DNA of 64,000 bases from contig JAFDXK010000005.1 in assembly GCA_018267965.1 (NCBI GenBank), positions 525,809 to 589,808 of the forward strand. The letters are read 5' to 3'. This DNA comes from Bacteroidota bacterium. Its GTDB lineage: Bacteria; Bacteroidota; Bacteroidia; Chitinophagales; Chitinophagaceae. Made by a program: the position numbers and the translations under genes. How positions within the stretch are numbered: position 1 is the first letter of the stretch; each line of letters starts with the position of its first letter. Under the pieces are notes generated by a model. The model saw nothing but the letters and a program-made list of their open reading frames with translations, did not search any database and had not been told where the DNA came from. Below, piece after piece: positions 8,572 to 16,658 of this stretch.

Positions 8572-8928
8572 ATGAAAATACTAACTCTATTTGCATTATT
8601 GATTTCCTTCACTGCATCTGCACAGGTAGACCTCAGCAAAGACCCCAATAAACCAACTATACCCAAACAAAAGAGCAATGCACAATTATTACAGGAATCT
8701 AAACCACCAGCTCAGCCTGCAGATACTTCTTTGTCGGGCAAGTTTAATAACAAGAACATTGCTGCTCCTGTTGGAGGCAACCAGTATAACGAGAATGGAA
8801 GGCTCAATTCACAGTCTACACAATATAACATGGGCAACACAAAGGCCACTAATACAATCAATTACGATAATAGCGGCAAGGTGCAAGGCAGCAGCACCAC
8901 TATTCAATTCGGTAAAAAGAAAAAGTAA
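8572..8928 (+). CDS. Small exported protein, low complexity
   Basis: 118 aa. A signal peptide (MKILTLFALLISFTASAQ) is followed by a short, polar, Asn/Gln/Ser/Thr-rich mature part ending in a Lys run (FGKKKK). Repeated short beta-like patterns occur (SQSTQYNMG, NTINYDNSGKVQGSSTT). No domain is recognised; probably a small periplasmic or surface protein. It stands alone, with a divergent promoter region shared with the creD operon. Confidence 0.65.
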   Translation: MKILTLFALLISFTASAQVDLSKDPNKPTIPKQKSNAQLLQESKPPAQPADTSLSGKFNNKNIAAPVGGNQYNENGRLNSQSTQYNMGNTKATNTINYDNSGKVQGSSTTIQFGKKKK

Positions 8929-9008
8929 TTATAACATTTCATTTGAAGCGTTGGCCTGTAACGTGGTTTAACTTTACAGTAGATTGTTTAACCATAAAAT
9001 CTACTGTT

Positions 9009-9383
9009 ATGGAAAATACAACTAAGAAATACGGCAAGGCATTATGCTTCCTTCCTTTTTTCTGCTACGCAGCATGGTTCATTTATTTTTTAGCGGTAGT
9101 AGTCACACCATTTAGCTGGGGCAACCAAATTGGCATGATTACGAACATGATGCAGAACTACGGCGGGTTATTCATCACCCTTGCACTAAGTACAACAATA
9201 ACGGCAACAATACTTGTGTACTTTATTGTACACATTGCACGCCTGCAAGAAATGGAGACACTCGAAAAAATCGGGTGGATTGTATTCATGACATTTTTGG
9301 CACCGGTAGCCTTTATTGTGTTCTGGTATATGGAATTGAGTCTTGAGCCGGAAAACATCAAGGTGCATCCCAGCATCACCTAG
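9009..9383 (+). CDS. Small integral membrane protein, 124 aa
   Basis: I start at ATG 9009 (MENTTKKYGKALCFLPFFCY); an upstream in-frame ATG at 8943 would give a poorly hydrophobic leader. Three transmembrane helices are visible (about residues 14-36, 50-75, 92-112), the last being GWIVFMTFLAPVAFIVFWYM. The last helix resembles the two-helix PLD N-terminal type found in many small bacterial membrane proteins, but this is weak. Function unknown. A strong terminator follows. Confidence 0.7.
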   Translation: MENTTKKYGKALCFLPFFCYAAWFIYFLAVVVTPFSWGNQIGMITNMMQNYGGLFITLALSTTITATILVYFIVHIARLQEMETLEKIGWIVFMTFLAPVAFIVFWYMELSLEPENIKVHPSIT

Positions 9384-9407
9384 CAGAGGCTATCTTTATC
9401 AAACATC

Positions 9408-9432
9408 AAAGCTGCCATGTGCAGCTTTTTTG
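9408..9432 (+). terminator. Rho-independent terminator
   Basis: The stem AAGCTGC / GCAGCTT with a 5-nt loop is followed by six T residues. It lies about 25 bp after the membrane-protein stop at 9383. Confidence 0.8.
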
Positions 9433-9481
9433 ATTTTCTACCCGAATATTCAGTAAATTACAAGTACCAAAACCAATGTAT

Positions 9482-10066
9482 ATGAAGAAACTTACAATGG
9501 CATTGTTGCTATGCTTAGCCTCTTTCTTTTCTTACGGCGAAAAAATAAGGCTTGTGATAGATGCCGCCCATGGTGGTAGTGATGCGGGTGCAGTCTCTGC
9601 TACCGGTGAAAAAGAAAGCGAACTCAATTTACAGTTTGCTCAAGCATTAGAAAGCTATGCTAAATCTAAAGGCATTGATGTAGTAATGACACGCAACAAC
9701 AATGAACAAGAACCTACTTTGGACGAAAGAACCGTTACACAAACTGACGCTGGCACCAAAACCGTATTAATATCTTTTCATACCGGTGTAAGCACATCAA
9801 AAGAAATGCGTGGTGGTTCTGTGATATATTCTAATACAGAAGGTTCAAAAGAATTAGCGGAAAAATTAACCAGTGCTCTCAATAGATTGAACAACGTAGC
9901 AACAAAAATGGAACATAAGAATATCAAAGTACTTAGAAACAGTACTGTTCCTGCAGTATCTGTTAGTGTAGGCTATATCAGCAACAACACAGACTTAAAA
10001 AAACTTAAAGACAGCGGCACACAGCAGGAACTGGCCATGCTTATTGTGAAAGCTATAACAGAATAA
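9482..10066 (+). CDS. Amidase_3-fold exported protein lacking the catalytic Glu (copy 1)
   Basis: 194 aa: signal peptide to about residue 19, then an N-acetylmuramoyl-L-alanine amidase fold. The zinc ligands are present: His30 in DAAHGG, Glu45 in KESELNL, His100 in SFHTG. The general-base Glu expected in the PAVLVExGFxSN motif is Ser162 here (PAVSVSVGYISN). Canonical family members cleave the bond between muramic acid and the stem peptide in the periplasm; this protein may instead bind zinc or peptidoglycan without cutting. The neighbour at 10168-10776 is a paralogue with the same loss. An ATG at 9476 would add two residues. Confidence 0.8.
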   Translation: MKKLTMALLLCLASFFSYGEKIRLVIDAAHGGSDAGAVSATGEKESELNLQFAQALESYAKSKGIDVVMTRNNNEQEPTLDERTVTQTDAGTKTVLISFHTGVSTSKEMRGGSVIYSNTEGSKELAEKLTSALNRLNNVATKMEHKNIKVLRNSTVPAVSVSVGYISNNTDLKKLKDSGTQQELAMLIVKAITE

Positions 10067-10167
10067 GAACCAACACTTTTATACCACAGGCTGTCTTATA
10101 GGCAGCTTGTGTTGTTTTATACTGGCTTGAATGGCTTTTTGTATCTTTAACCATTGATATTACGATT

Positions 10168-10776
10168 ATGAAGAAAATATTATTTATACTACTTACTATA
10201 ATAGCTCCGGCTATAGGCTTTAGCCAGAACAAGGTGAAGCTGATAATAGATGCAGGGCATGGTGGCAATAAAGACCCTAAAGATGCCAAATCGAAATACG
10301 GCGATAAGGAAAGTGATTTTTGTCTTGCGTTTGCACAAGCATTATACGACTATGCTAAAGAGAACAACATAGACGCTGTGATGACACGCACCAAGAAAAA
10401 CCAATCCCTCACCTTCGACCAACGCAGTGGTTATAAATCAGAACCGGGTGTAAAGACAGTATACATCTCTTTCCATTTTCATGCAGAAACGGCACCTAAC
10501 ATACGCGGAGCAGAGGTATGGTATTCTAGCAAAACACCTAACGCCAATACTTCTAAAAAACTGGCGGAAAAGTTAAAGGCTTCTTTTGAAAGACTGAATG
10601 ATTATGATGTGTTCATCAGAGACAAAGAAGCGGTAGTATTCAGCAAAAATGATATGCCCGCTGTCATCATCATGGGCGGATACCTGACCAACGATACAGA
10701 GCTGAAACATTTCAAAGATGAAGGCTATCAGAAAGAGATGGCTGTGATGATAGTAAAAGCAGTGAACGAATTATAA
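10168..10776 (+). CDS. Amidase_3-fold exported protein lacking the catalytic Glu (copy 2)
   Basis: 202 aa: signal peptide (to about residue 19, GFSQ), then the amidase fold. Zinc ligands His31 (DAGHGG), Glu48 (DKESD) and His103 (SFHFH) are kept. The catalytic Glu of PAVLVExGF is Met169 (PAVIIMGGYLTN). It is a tandem paralogue of the gene 101 bp upstream; both share the REYMT-like MTR, the AEKL helix and the TNDTELK/SNNTDLK end. Both being changed at the same site, but to different residues, suggests the loss is tolerated or selected rather than a single error. Confidence 0.8.
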   Translation: MKKILFILLTIIAPAIGFSQNKVKLIIDAGHGGNKDPKDAKSKYGDKESDFCLAFAQALYDYAKENNIDAVMTRTKKNQSLTFDQRSGYKSEPGVKTVYISFHFHAETAPNIRGAEVWYSSKTPNANTSKKLAEKLKASFERLNDYDVFIRDKEAVVFSKNDMPAVIIMGGYLTNDTELKHFKDEGYQKEMAVMIVKAVNEL

Positions 10777-10797
10777 ATTCACAACTTAGCTTAAAAA

Positions 10798-10828
10798 GAA
10801 ATAGCGGCCGTTGAGCCGCTATTTTTAT
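10798..10828. terminator. Bidirectional terminator between amidase copy 2 and the E2 gene
   Basis: An 8-bp stem ATAGCGGC / GCCGCTAT with a 6-nt loop, flanked by A residues on the left and T residues on the right. It works for both converging genes. Confidence 0.82.
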
Positions 10829-10843
10829 TTGTAGTACTTACTA

Positions 10844-12109
10844 TTACGCTAACATTGTTACAGGATTCTCTAAGTATGACTTGAGCGTTTGCAGGAAACG
10901 TGCCCCTACTGCGCCATCTACGGTACGGTGGTCGCAACTGAGGGTCAGTTTCAGCAATTGCCTTACTACTACCTGCCCGTTCTCTACTACAGGCGTAGGC
11001 GATATCTTACCTACTGCCAGTATGCAGCTATCTGGAGGGTTGATAATAGCAGTAAACTCGTCTATATCCATCATACCGAGGTTAGATATAGTGAAGGTAT
11101 TGCCTGTAAATTCCTGTGGTTGAATCTTTTTATTCTTAGCCTTATCTGCCAGTTCTTTCGCTTCTGCTGCTATTTGAGATAATGATTTCTGGTCGGCAAA
11201 GCGAATAACAGGTACTATCAATCCTTCTTCTACAGCTACTGCACTACCTATATGTATATGGTGATTCTGACGAATGAAATCGCCCATCCAGCTACTGTTC
11301 ACTTCAGGGTGTTGACGCAATGCCATTGCACAGGCTTTGATGATAAGGTCGTTGAAAGAAACCTTAACAGGTGCCACATCGTTGATGGCTTTACGTGCTT
11401 TTATCGCTTCATCCATCGTTATCGTCATACGCAGGTAGAAGTGAGGCGCAGAGAATTTGCTTTCAGCCAAACGTTGCGCAATGATTTTACGCATTTGTGT
11501 GAGCGGTGTATCTGTATGCCCTTCCTGCCCTACTGCTACAGGGGACATTACCATAGCTTTCTTTTGCGGAGCAGCAGATGGTGTGAAACTATCTATATCA
11601 CGTTTGATGATACGGCCGTTATCGCCGCTACCTTTTACCTGTGATATATCTATACCTTTTCCTTCTGCCAGTTTCTTAGCCAGCGGTGAAGCTTTTACTC
11701 TGTCATCGCCCGAATGTGCAGGAGCAGCTTCTTGTACCGGTGCAGGTGTTGCAGGTTGAGATGCGGTTTGTGGTGTTGCAGTTGGTGCAGCGGCTTTTGC
11801 AGGTTCAGTTGTTGTCGGTGCAGCTCCGGCATTAGCCTTATCAGCGTCCAGTATGCTTTGAAAATCCTCTCCCGGTTTACCAATAATAGCCATGATACCA
11901 TTAACCGGTACGCCCTTACCTTTCTCTACGCCCACATACAGAAGGGTACCATCTACATACGGCATTACTTCCATAGTAGCCTTATCGGTTTCTACTTCTG
12001 CTATTACATCGTCACTCTTTACTTTGTCGCCTACTTTTTTGTGCCATTCAGCTATCACACCCTCTTTCATCGTATCGCTCAGCAGCGGCATTCGTATCGC
12101 TTCAGCCAT
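10844..12109 (-). CDS. pdhC: Pyruvate dehydrogenase complex E2, dihydrolipoamide acetyltransferase
   Basis: 421 aa with the standard E2 order: one lipoyl domain (residues 1-80, lipoyl Lys43 in DKATME), an Ala/Pro/Thr-rich linker, the peripheral subunit-binding domain (VKASPLAKKLAEGKGIDI, about 135-170) and the acyltransferase core with the active-site motif HRTVDG near the C-terminus. It transfers the acetyl group from lipoyl to CoA in the cytosolic complex. E1 and E3 genes are not in this window. A 2-oxoglutarate or branched-chain E2 cannot be fully excluded, but the linker and the Bacteroidota-type MAEAIRMPLLSDTM start favour pyruvate. Confidence 0.9.
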   Translation of the reverse strand: MAEAIRMPLLSDTMKEGVIAEWHKKVGDKVKSDDVIAEVETDKATMEVMPYVDGTLLYVGVEKGKGVPVNGIMAIIGKPGEDFQSILDADKANAGAAPTTTEPAKAAAPTATPQTASQPATPAPVQEAAPAHSGDDRVKASPLAKKLAEGKGIDISQVKGSGDNGRIIKRDIDSFTPSAAPQKKAMVMSPVAVGQEGHTDTPLTQMRKIIAQRLAESKFSAPHFYLRMTITMDEAIKARKAINDVAPVKVSFNDLIIKACAMALRQHPEVNSSWMGDFIRQNHHIHIGSAVAVEEGLIVPVIRFADQKSLSQIAAEAKELADKAKNKKIQPQEFTGNTFTISNLGMMDIDEFTAIINPPDSCILAVGKISPTPVVENGQVVVRQLLKLTLSCDHRTVDGAVGARFLQTLKSYLENPVTMLA

Positions 12110-12214
12110 AAGTTCAGTCTAATTGGTTTTGAGCCTCAAAAGTAATACAATTGAGCCTCAGATTTACCAGATTTAACTGATTAAACTTGGTTATATATTA
12201 TCAATAATGTAATA

Positions 12215-14038
12215 CTAAAACTCCACTGCCAAATTCAGCCCGGTATATAGCTTACCCAAGTTGGGGTTTTTCTCCACCATAGCTTCAAATATTTCCTGTT
12301 TGGTAGGCATCTTAACCTGTTGTTGTGCGGCTATGCTTTTATCTTCGCGCACTTCGGTAGTAACGCGCAGCATCTGAATACCCGTACCCTTTCGGAAATA
12401 ATCTATAAAGATATTTCTGTTATCGCGGGCATAACTATCTGTGAAATCTGTTGGTGACACGATGATGATTTGCTCGGGCGGAGCAGCCTGTGCACTCATA
12501 AAGGTGAGCTGTGCATACAGTACCGATTTATTCTCCGATTGTATCTGTTTCTTATACGCCTCCCAAAGTTCATCCACTACCTCTTGTGTCAGTTCTTTGG
12601 TTTCTATCCCTTCCGATTCTCGTATTTTTTCATTGATCTCTGCATCCAAATCATTCATCAGGTTTTTGCTGATGCGCTTTTTGTTGGCAGCAAAATCAGG
12701 TACCTGTGGTTTATACGAAACTGTTTCGGTTGGTATCGGCCTTTCATACGTCACAGGTTGCTCTGCTACTTTTGCAGGCGCTTGTTGTGGAGTAGCTACA
12801 GGAGCAGGAGGTGGAGGTGGAAGCGGTGTATATGCCTGTGGTTGAGGTGCTGGTGCAGGAGCAGCCATTGGCTTAGGCGCCGGAGGTGCACTTGCTACGC
12901 TATCAAAGTTTTTTTTTACATCAGCCGAACCGGCAGCCGTTACTTGCAGCAGATAGCACAGCTTTATCAGGCACATCTCTACATGCAGGCGCTTGTTGGT
13001 AGCGTTCTTATAATTCAGCTCGCTATCGTTCAGCACATTCAGCGCAGAGATAATAAATGATGGTGGTGTCTGGTTGGCTTTTTCGTTGTAGATAGGTTTG
13101 TGGTCGTTAGGTACGTCTAACAGCCTAGCCATACGAGCATCTTTACACAGCAACAGGTTGCGCATATGTTCTGCCATACCTTCTATTATCACATCGCCTT
13201 CAAAACCTCGTTCCAATGCACTATCCAGTTGCAGCAGCGTACTGCTTACATCCTGGCTGAGAATATGGTCGGTTATCTTGAAATAATAATCGGCATCCAG
13301 CAGGTTCAGGTGCTCCATCGTACTTTGGTACGTGAGCATACCATTGGTAAAACTCACTATCCTATCCAGCATACTAAGGGCATCACGCATACATCCTTCG
13401 CTTTTTTGGGCGATGATGTGCAGTGCTGCTTCCTGTGCCACTACACCCTCTTTGGTAGCAATGCTGTGCAGATGATTTACGATATCGTGCGTGGTAATGC
13501 GCTTGAAATCGAATATCTGGCAGCGGCTGAGGATGGTAGGCAGTATCTTATGTTTCTCCGTAGTAGCCAAAATAAAAATGGCATACGGCGGTGGTTCTTC
13601 CAGCGTCTTTAAGAAGGCGTTGAAAGCCGAGGCACTGAGCATGTGCACCTCGTCTATGATATATATTTTGTACTTGCCCGCCTGTGGTGCAAAACGCACC
13701 TGGTCGGTAAGGGCGCGGATGTCATCTACCGAGTTATTACTGGCAGCATCCAGTTCGAAAACATTGAAAGAAGTATTGTTCTTAAAGCTCTGACAAGTGC
13801 TGCATTCGCCGCAGGCTTCCATATCGGCCGTTGGCTTCTCGCAGTTGATAGTCTTAGCCAGTATACGGGCACAGGTGGTTTTACCCACACCACGCGGACC
13901 GCAAAACAAATACGCATGCGCCAAATGATTGTGACGGATAGCGTTTTTGAGCGTAGTGGTAATATGCTCCTGCCCCACCACGGTATCAAACGTTTGGGGG
14001 CGGTATTTACGGGCCGATACTATATAATTCTCTGACAT
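12215..14038 (-). CDS. dnaX: DNA polymerase III subunit gamma/tau
   Basis: 607 aa. The start MSENYIVSARKYRPQTFDTVVGQEHI is diagnostic. The clamp-loader AAA+ module follows: Walker A GPRGVGKTT (about residues 48-56), a four-Cys zinc knuckle (CEKPTADMEACGECSTC), Walker B IIDEVHML and the sensor SRCQ. After about residue 370 comes a Pro/Ala/Gln-rich linker and a C-terminal tau-like region. The protein loads the sliding clamp and couples polymerases at the fork. No slippery frameshift heptamer was identified, so whether a shorter gamma form is made is open. Confidence 0.95.
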   Translation of the reverse strand: MSENYIVSARKYRPQTFDTVVGQEHITTTLKNAIRHNHLAHAYLFCGPRGVGKTTCARILAKTINCEKPTADMEACGECSTCQSFKNNTSFNVFELDAASNNSVDDIRALTDQVRFAPQAGKYKIYIIDEVHMLSASAFNAFLKTLEEPPPYAIFILATTEKHKILPTILSRCQIFDFKRITTHDIVNHLHSIATKEGVVAQEAALHIIAQKSEGCMRDALSMLDRIVSFTNGMLTYQSTMEHLNLLDADYYFKITDHILSQDVSSTLLQLDSALERGFEGDVIIEGMAEHMRNLLLCKDARMARLLDVPNDHKPIYNEKANQTPPSFIISALNVLNDSELNYKNATNKRLHVEMCLIKLCYLLQVTAAGSADVKKNFDSVASAPPAPKPMAAPAPAPQPQAYTPLPPPPPAPVATPQQAPAKVAEQPVTYERPIPTETVSYKPQVPDFAANKKRISKNLMNDLDAEINEKIRESEGIETKELTQEVVDELWEAYKKQIQSENKSVLYAQLTFMSAQAAPPEQIIIVSPTDFTDSYARDNRNIFIDYFRKGTGIQMLRVTTEVREDKSIAAQQQVKMPTKQEIFEAMVEKNPNLGKLYTGLNLAVEF

Positions 14039-14135
14039 CTTCTCTTAGTCAAATGTAAAGCAAAAAAGGCCGCTGATTCATAAGATTTTTTTGTGATGGC
14101 TGGGAGTGTTGATAAGGTGGGAATATTACATAATT

Positions 14136-14150
14136 CGTCATTGCGAGGAA
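14136..14150 (+). repeat. Half copy (one arm) of the 60-bp hairpin repeat family
   Basis: CGTCATTGCGAGG, the left arm of the repeat family described at 15606-15668, with no inner hairpin or right arm following. Its complement supplies the last codons and the TGA stop of the 72-aa minus-strand gene that ends at 14138. Confidence 0.7.
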
Positions 14151-14356
14151 GCAGCTTTCACCGCTTTGGGGCTAATCTTTTTCATCATATACCTGAATGC
14201 TTTATCTACCACTACAGAATAAGATTTATGGGTAAACTCTTCTGAGGAATTATCTCTCTTGTCAAAAATCATCAGGTGCATCTCTCCGTCATCATTCATA
14301 TCGAGTGCTACCGTATATAGCTGCAATATATGTTTCAGTTTGGTGGTGCTGCGCAT
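14138..14356 (-). CDS. Small conserved-looking protein of unknown function, 72 aa
   Basis: MRSTTKLKHILQLYTVALDMNDDGEMHLMIFDKR and onward: mixed alpha/beta, with a helical C-terminal segment (KAFRYMMKKISPKAVKAASSQ). No known domain. The last codons (GCT TCC TCG CAA, then TGA) lie inside a repeat arm, so the original C-terminus may have differed. It is encoded just downstream of dnaX on the same strand end, about 100 bp from the dnaX start, and reads toward the end of no other gene. Confidence 0.6.
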   Translation of the reverse strand: MRSTTKLKHILQLYTVALDMNDDGEMHLMIFDKRDNSSEEFTHKSYSVVVDKAFRYMMKKISPKAVKAASSQ

Positions 14357-14431
14357 AAGAATATGAAGGTAAAGAAATACTGGTGTGATTATTCAAGGGG
14401 TTCAGTTAAGATTTTTTCTACTTTCGTAAGT

Positions 14432-14623
14432 ATGAACCGAGTATTAAAACTTATATACCCTATTATTCTATTAATAGCTGGCTGGCTAATGCAAGGTATT
14501 GCTTGGGGGACTAAGGGTATACCTGCTCATTGGGGCGAGACTATACTGCTAAGCGGAATGATATTATTCATTTGGGGTATGGTAGTTTTAATCAAACGTT
14601 TTATTAACCTGTTTCGTAGTTAA
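14432..14623 (+). CDS. Small two-helix membrane protein, 63 aa
   Basis: Starting at ATG 14432: MNRVLKLIYPIILLIAGW, a first transmembrane helix (residues 5-22), a short loop with GTKGIPAHWGE, and a second helix (ILLSGMILFIWGMVVLI, 39-57), ending in a basic tail. A longer reading from 14330 overlaps the divergent 72-aa gene and has no membrane or signal logic. Function unknown. Confidence 0.6.
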   Translation: MNRVLKLIYPIILLIAGWLMQGIAWGTKGIPAHWGETILLSGMILFIWGMVVLIKRFINLFRS

Positions 14624-14677
14624 ATTTCAACATAGAGAGCCAACCAATCCCTATTCTCGTCATTGCCTCTCTACTAT

Positions 14678-14757
14678 CGTCATTGCGAGCGTAGTATTTA
14701 TCTCATAAATACGCAGTGTGGGAACTTTTCTCATGGAGCGAAGCGGAATAATCTAAT
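14678..14757 (+). repeat. Copy B of the 60-bp hairpin repeat family (diverged right end)
   Basis: CGTCATTGCGAGC (14678-14690), then inner stem GTATTTAT (14694-14701), loop CTC, ATAAATAC (14705-14712) and the shared GCAGTGTGG. The right arm is altered: instead of GCAATCTC there is GGAAC and, 30 bp later, AGCGAAGCGGAATAATCT. A further fragment CTCGTCATTGC lies just upstream at 14656-14666. Confidence 0.75.
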
Positions 14758-14817
14758 CCAAACTCATTCGCGCTGTTCTACTTTCTGTTCATTTCTTTTT
14801 TGCACGAAATTATATTC

Positions 14818-15057
14818 TCTACCGCCCCGTCTTGAGCTTCGCTCAATCCACCCCGCCTAAGCAAGGCGGGGAGTTTTTAGTGTTGTTACTTCTTATGCTC
14901 TCCTCCTTGCTTAGGAGGAGTACCCGAGAGAAACGAGGGGGAGGTGGTAGAATAAGCAATGACTTGAGAGGTGTTTTATTTTCCTCCTCCTGCACCTCCT
15001 CGCAGAGGAGGACAGATATTTGTCCCCCTCACTGAGGGGGTAAGGGGGAGGTGGTAA
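14818..15057. repeat. Cluster of G/C-rich palindromes, no gene
   Basis: A 240-bp non-coding stretch built of stems: TTGAGC/GCTCAA (about 14834-14848), CCCCGCC/GGCGGGG (14851-14871), CTCCTCCT/AGGAGGAG (14899-14920), CCTCCTC/GAGGAGG (14995-15011) and CCCCCTC/GAGGGGG (15023-15040). Two direct copies of GGGGGAGGTGGTA, each followed within a few bases by GCAATGAC, end the two halves (14937-14961 and 15043-15065). It fills most of the 450-bp gap between the genes at 14623 and 15076. Such clusters are common between genes in Bacteroidota; no protein is encoded. Confidence 0.75.
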
Positions 15058-15072
15058 CGCAATGACGGGAGT
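15058..15072 (-). repeat. Inverted half copy of the hairpin repeat family
   Basis: CGCAATGACGGGAG is the complement of CTCCCGTCATTGCG, the left arm as found in the full copy at 15606. It closes the palindrome cluster and ends 4 bp before the stop of the next gene. Confidence 0.65.
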
Positions 15073-15075
15073 GGG

Positions 15076-15522
15076 TTATTTTTTATAAGCCAATAACATA
15101 CTGCCGTACAACTGTATTTTTTCTGACTGAGGCGATGTTTGGCATAATTCATTTATGGCTTCGTCAATAATCCTGTATTCTTCATCTGTGTTTATCTTGC
15201 CACGTTTTTCTATTCTTAAAACATCTTTTTCAAGGTCAATATCGTCAAGGTCTTTGCCAAACTGCTGCTTTAGTATGGCATTTAGTTCTTGCCTTTGAGC
15301 CGGGTTTAAATCTTTTGCACTACTTACAAAATCACGAAACGCCTCTTTCATCCCCCTGTATGTAAGACTTGGTGTAGGCGCATTAGCTGTTTTAAAATGT
15401 TCAATACTTGACAAATATACTCTCTTCATTTCCTCATTAGGTGTTATGGTCGACAAGTATTGTTGAAAGGTAATACACCACGCCCGCATATACTCTGTTT
15501 CGGCTGTATAGTCTTTCTTCAT
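15076..15522 (-). CDS. Hypothetical helical protein, 148 aa
   Basis: MKKDYTAETEYMRAWCITFQQYLS and onward: soluble, almost entirely helical and charged (for example NPAQRQELNAILKQQFGKDLDDIDLEKD). No recognisable domain. It lies within the repeat-rich region, with palindromes on its 3' side and the GTCCC element on its 5' side. It may once have been the gene following the RecA-like ATPase (16710-17888, same strand), with the 15683-16519 cassette inserted between. That is inference. Confidence 0.65.
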   Translation of the reverse strand: MKKDYTAETEYMRAWCITFQQYLSTITPNEEMKRVYLSSIEHFKTANAPTPSLTYRGMKEAFRDFVSSAKDLNPAQRQELNAILKQQFGKDLDDIDLEKDVLRIEKRGKINTDEEYRIIDEAINELCQTSPQSEKIQLYGSMLLAYKK

Positions 15523-15540
15523 AAGGGTAAGTTAGGTTTT

Positions 15541-15594
15541 TTGTCCCGTTTGTCCCATCGTCCCTGCTCACATTTTGCGGGACAGTGGGACAGA
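15541..15594 (+). repeat. GTCCC/GGGAC element, left copy of an inverted pair
   Basis: GTCCCGTTTGTCCCATCGTCC followed about 16 bp later by GGGACAGTGGGACAG. The element is itself a loose palindrome. Its reverse complement occurs at 16659-16709 with about 80 percent identity. The two copies enclose the gene at 15683-16519 and the inner repeat pair. Confidence 0.7.
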
Positions 15595-15605
15595 AGTATT
15601 ACTCC

Positions 15606-15668
15606 CGTCATTGCGAACAAAATATTTCATTATGAAATATGCAGTGTGGCAATCTCACTAGATGAGTA
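15606..15668 (+). repeat. Copy C of the 60-bp hairpin repeat family (complete)
   Basis: Order of parts: CGTC-ATTGC (15606-15614), inner stem ATATTTCA (15622-15629), loop TTA, TGAAATAT (15633-15640), GCAGTGTG, GCAAT (15649-15653), CTC, then ATGAGTA (to 15668). The outer ATTGC can pair with GCAAT, making a nested hairpin. It is the left, forward copy of the pair enclosing the gene at 15683-16519. Confidence 0.85.
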
Positions 15669-15682
15669 CAATATATTGCACG

Positions 15683-16519
15683 TTAAATAGATGCTTCATA
15701 ATCTAAACCATTAACGCCTAACTCATATAATTTAGGATAAACAATTTTTAAAATTTTACCGCTCACCTTTATGTAACCTCTAGGTTTACCTGAAAGCTTA
15801 GCAGAGAAACCGATACCTGCTCTTGAAATATTCTCGCCAGCATCTTCTAATACTTTAGTTACCAATTCTTGCTGAGAAAAGTCAAATAAAATTTTAAACA
15901 TTGCATTATCAACTATACTAGGTTGTCTGGAATTTGATGTTCCTATTTTATTTATTGCATAAGTTAATTCTTCCAGTTTGTCAAGTATATACTTTTCGGT
16001 ATCTGTACTGTTTTTTATTGCAATCTCTTTCATTATACTTTCCTCGATACCATCGTAGATAGGATTATTAGGCTTTTGTTCTTTCAAGCATGTTTCAATA
16101 GCAGCTTGCAGTTTAGGCTTTAAAACATCAACGCCAATCATATCATTAGTATAGAAAATCGTATTCTGTTGAGCAATGTCAAAAGGCAAAGATGTTCCGA
16201 ATTCAGCAAGAATAACAACAGGTTTACGTGTAGCATGCCTTACAGCTAACTCATACATTACATTAGGGTTTAATTCAGTTAAATTAGCTATGACTATATC
16301 ATCTTCAACAATCCTTTGTATTATCTGTTTGGTTATTGAACCTGTAATATCTATTTGATGTGCAGCATAACCTTTAATATCTAATTCTGCTAATACAGGT
16401 AAAATAACAGCTTTAATCAAACCGTCAGTTTTTATCCTTGTATCAGAATTATCGTGCCCTATAGGTGTTATAATAAAACACTTTTTTTCTTTTTTGACTT
16501 CTGTTTTCTTGGTTGCCAT
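15683..16519 (-). CDS. Nucleoside 2-deoxyribosyltransferase/TIR-like domain protein
   Basis: 278 aa from ATG 16519 (MATKKTEVKKEKKCFIITPIG). The N-terminal domain (residues 13-145) shows the Rossmann-like pattern of the NDT/TIR-related families: CFIITPIG (14-21), a mid helix, then DIVIANLTELNPNVMYELAVRHA (about 74-96) with Glu90 as the likely catalytic residue, and PVVIL. Members of this broad group cleave N-glycosidic bonds of nucleotides or NAD, and several serve in phage defence. The C-terminal half (150-278) is helical then beta-like (KPRGYIKVSGKILKIVYPKLYELG) and unrecognised. The gene is AT-rich and bracketed by two nested inverted repeat pairs. Confidence 0.75.
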   Translation of the reverse strand: MATKKTEVKKEKKCFIITPIGHDNSDTRIKTDGLIKAVILPVLAELDIKGYAAHQIDITGSITKQIIQRIVEDDIVIANLTELNPNVMYELAVRHATRKPVVILAEFGTSLPFDIAQQNTIFYTNDMIGVDVLKPKLQAAIETCLKEQKPNNPIYDGIEESIMKEIAIKNSTDTEKYILDKLEELTYAINKIGTSNSRQPSIVDNAMFKILFDFSQQELVTKVLEDAGENISRAGIGFSAKLSGKPRGYIKVSGKILKIVYPKLYELGVNGLDYEASI

Positions 16520-16556
16520 AGACAACAAATATACCAATAATTACTGCTGTATAACC

Positions 16557-16656
<100 letters not shown>

Positions 16657-16658
16657 AT

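Noticed and set aside
10083..10120. Terminator between the two amidase genes
   Set aside because: The imperfect stem (CACAGGCTG with CAGCTTGTG) has mismatches and only a short T run; too weak to call.
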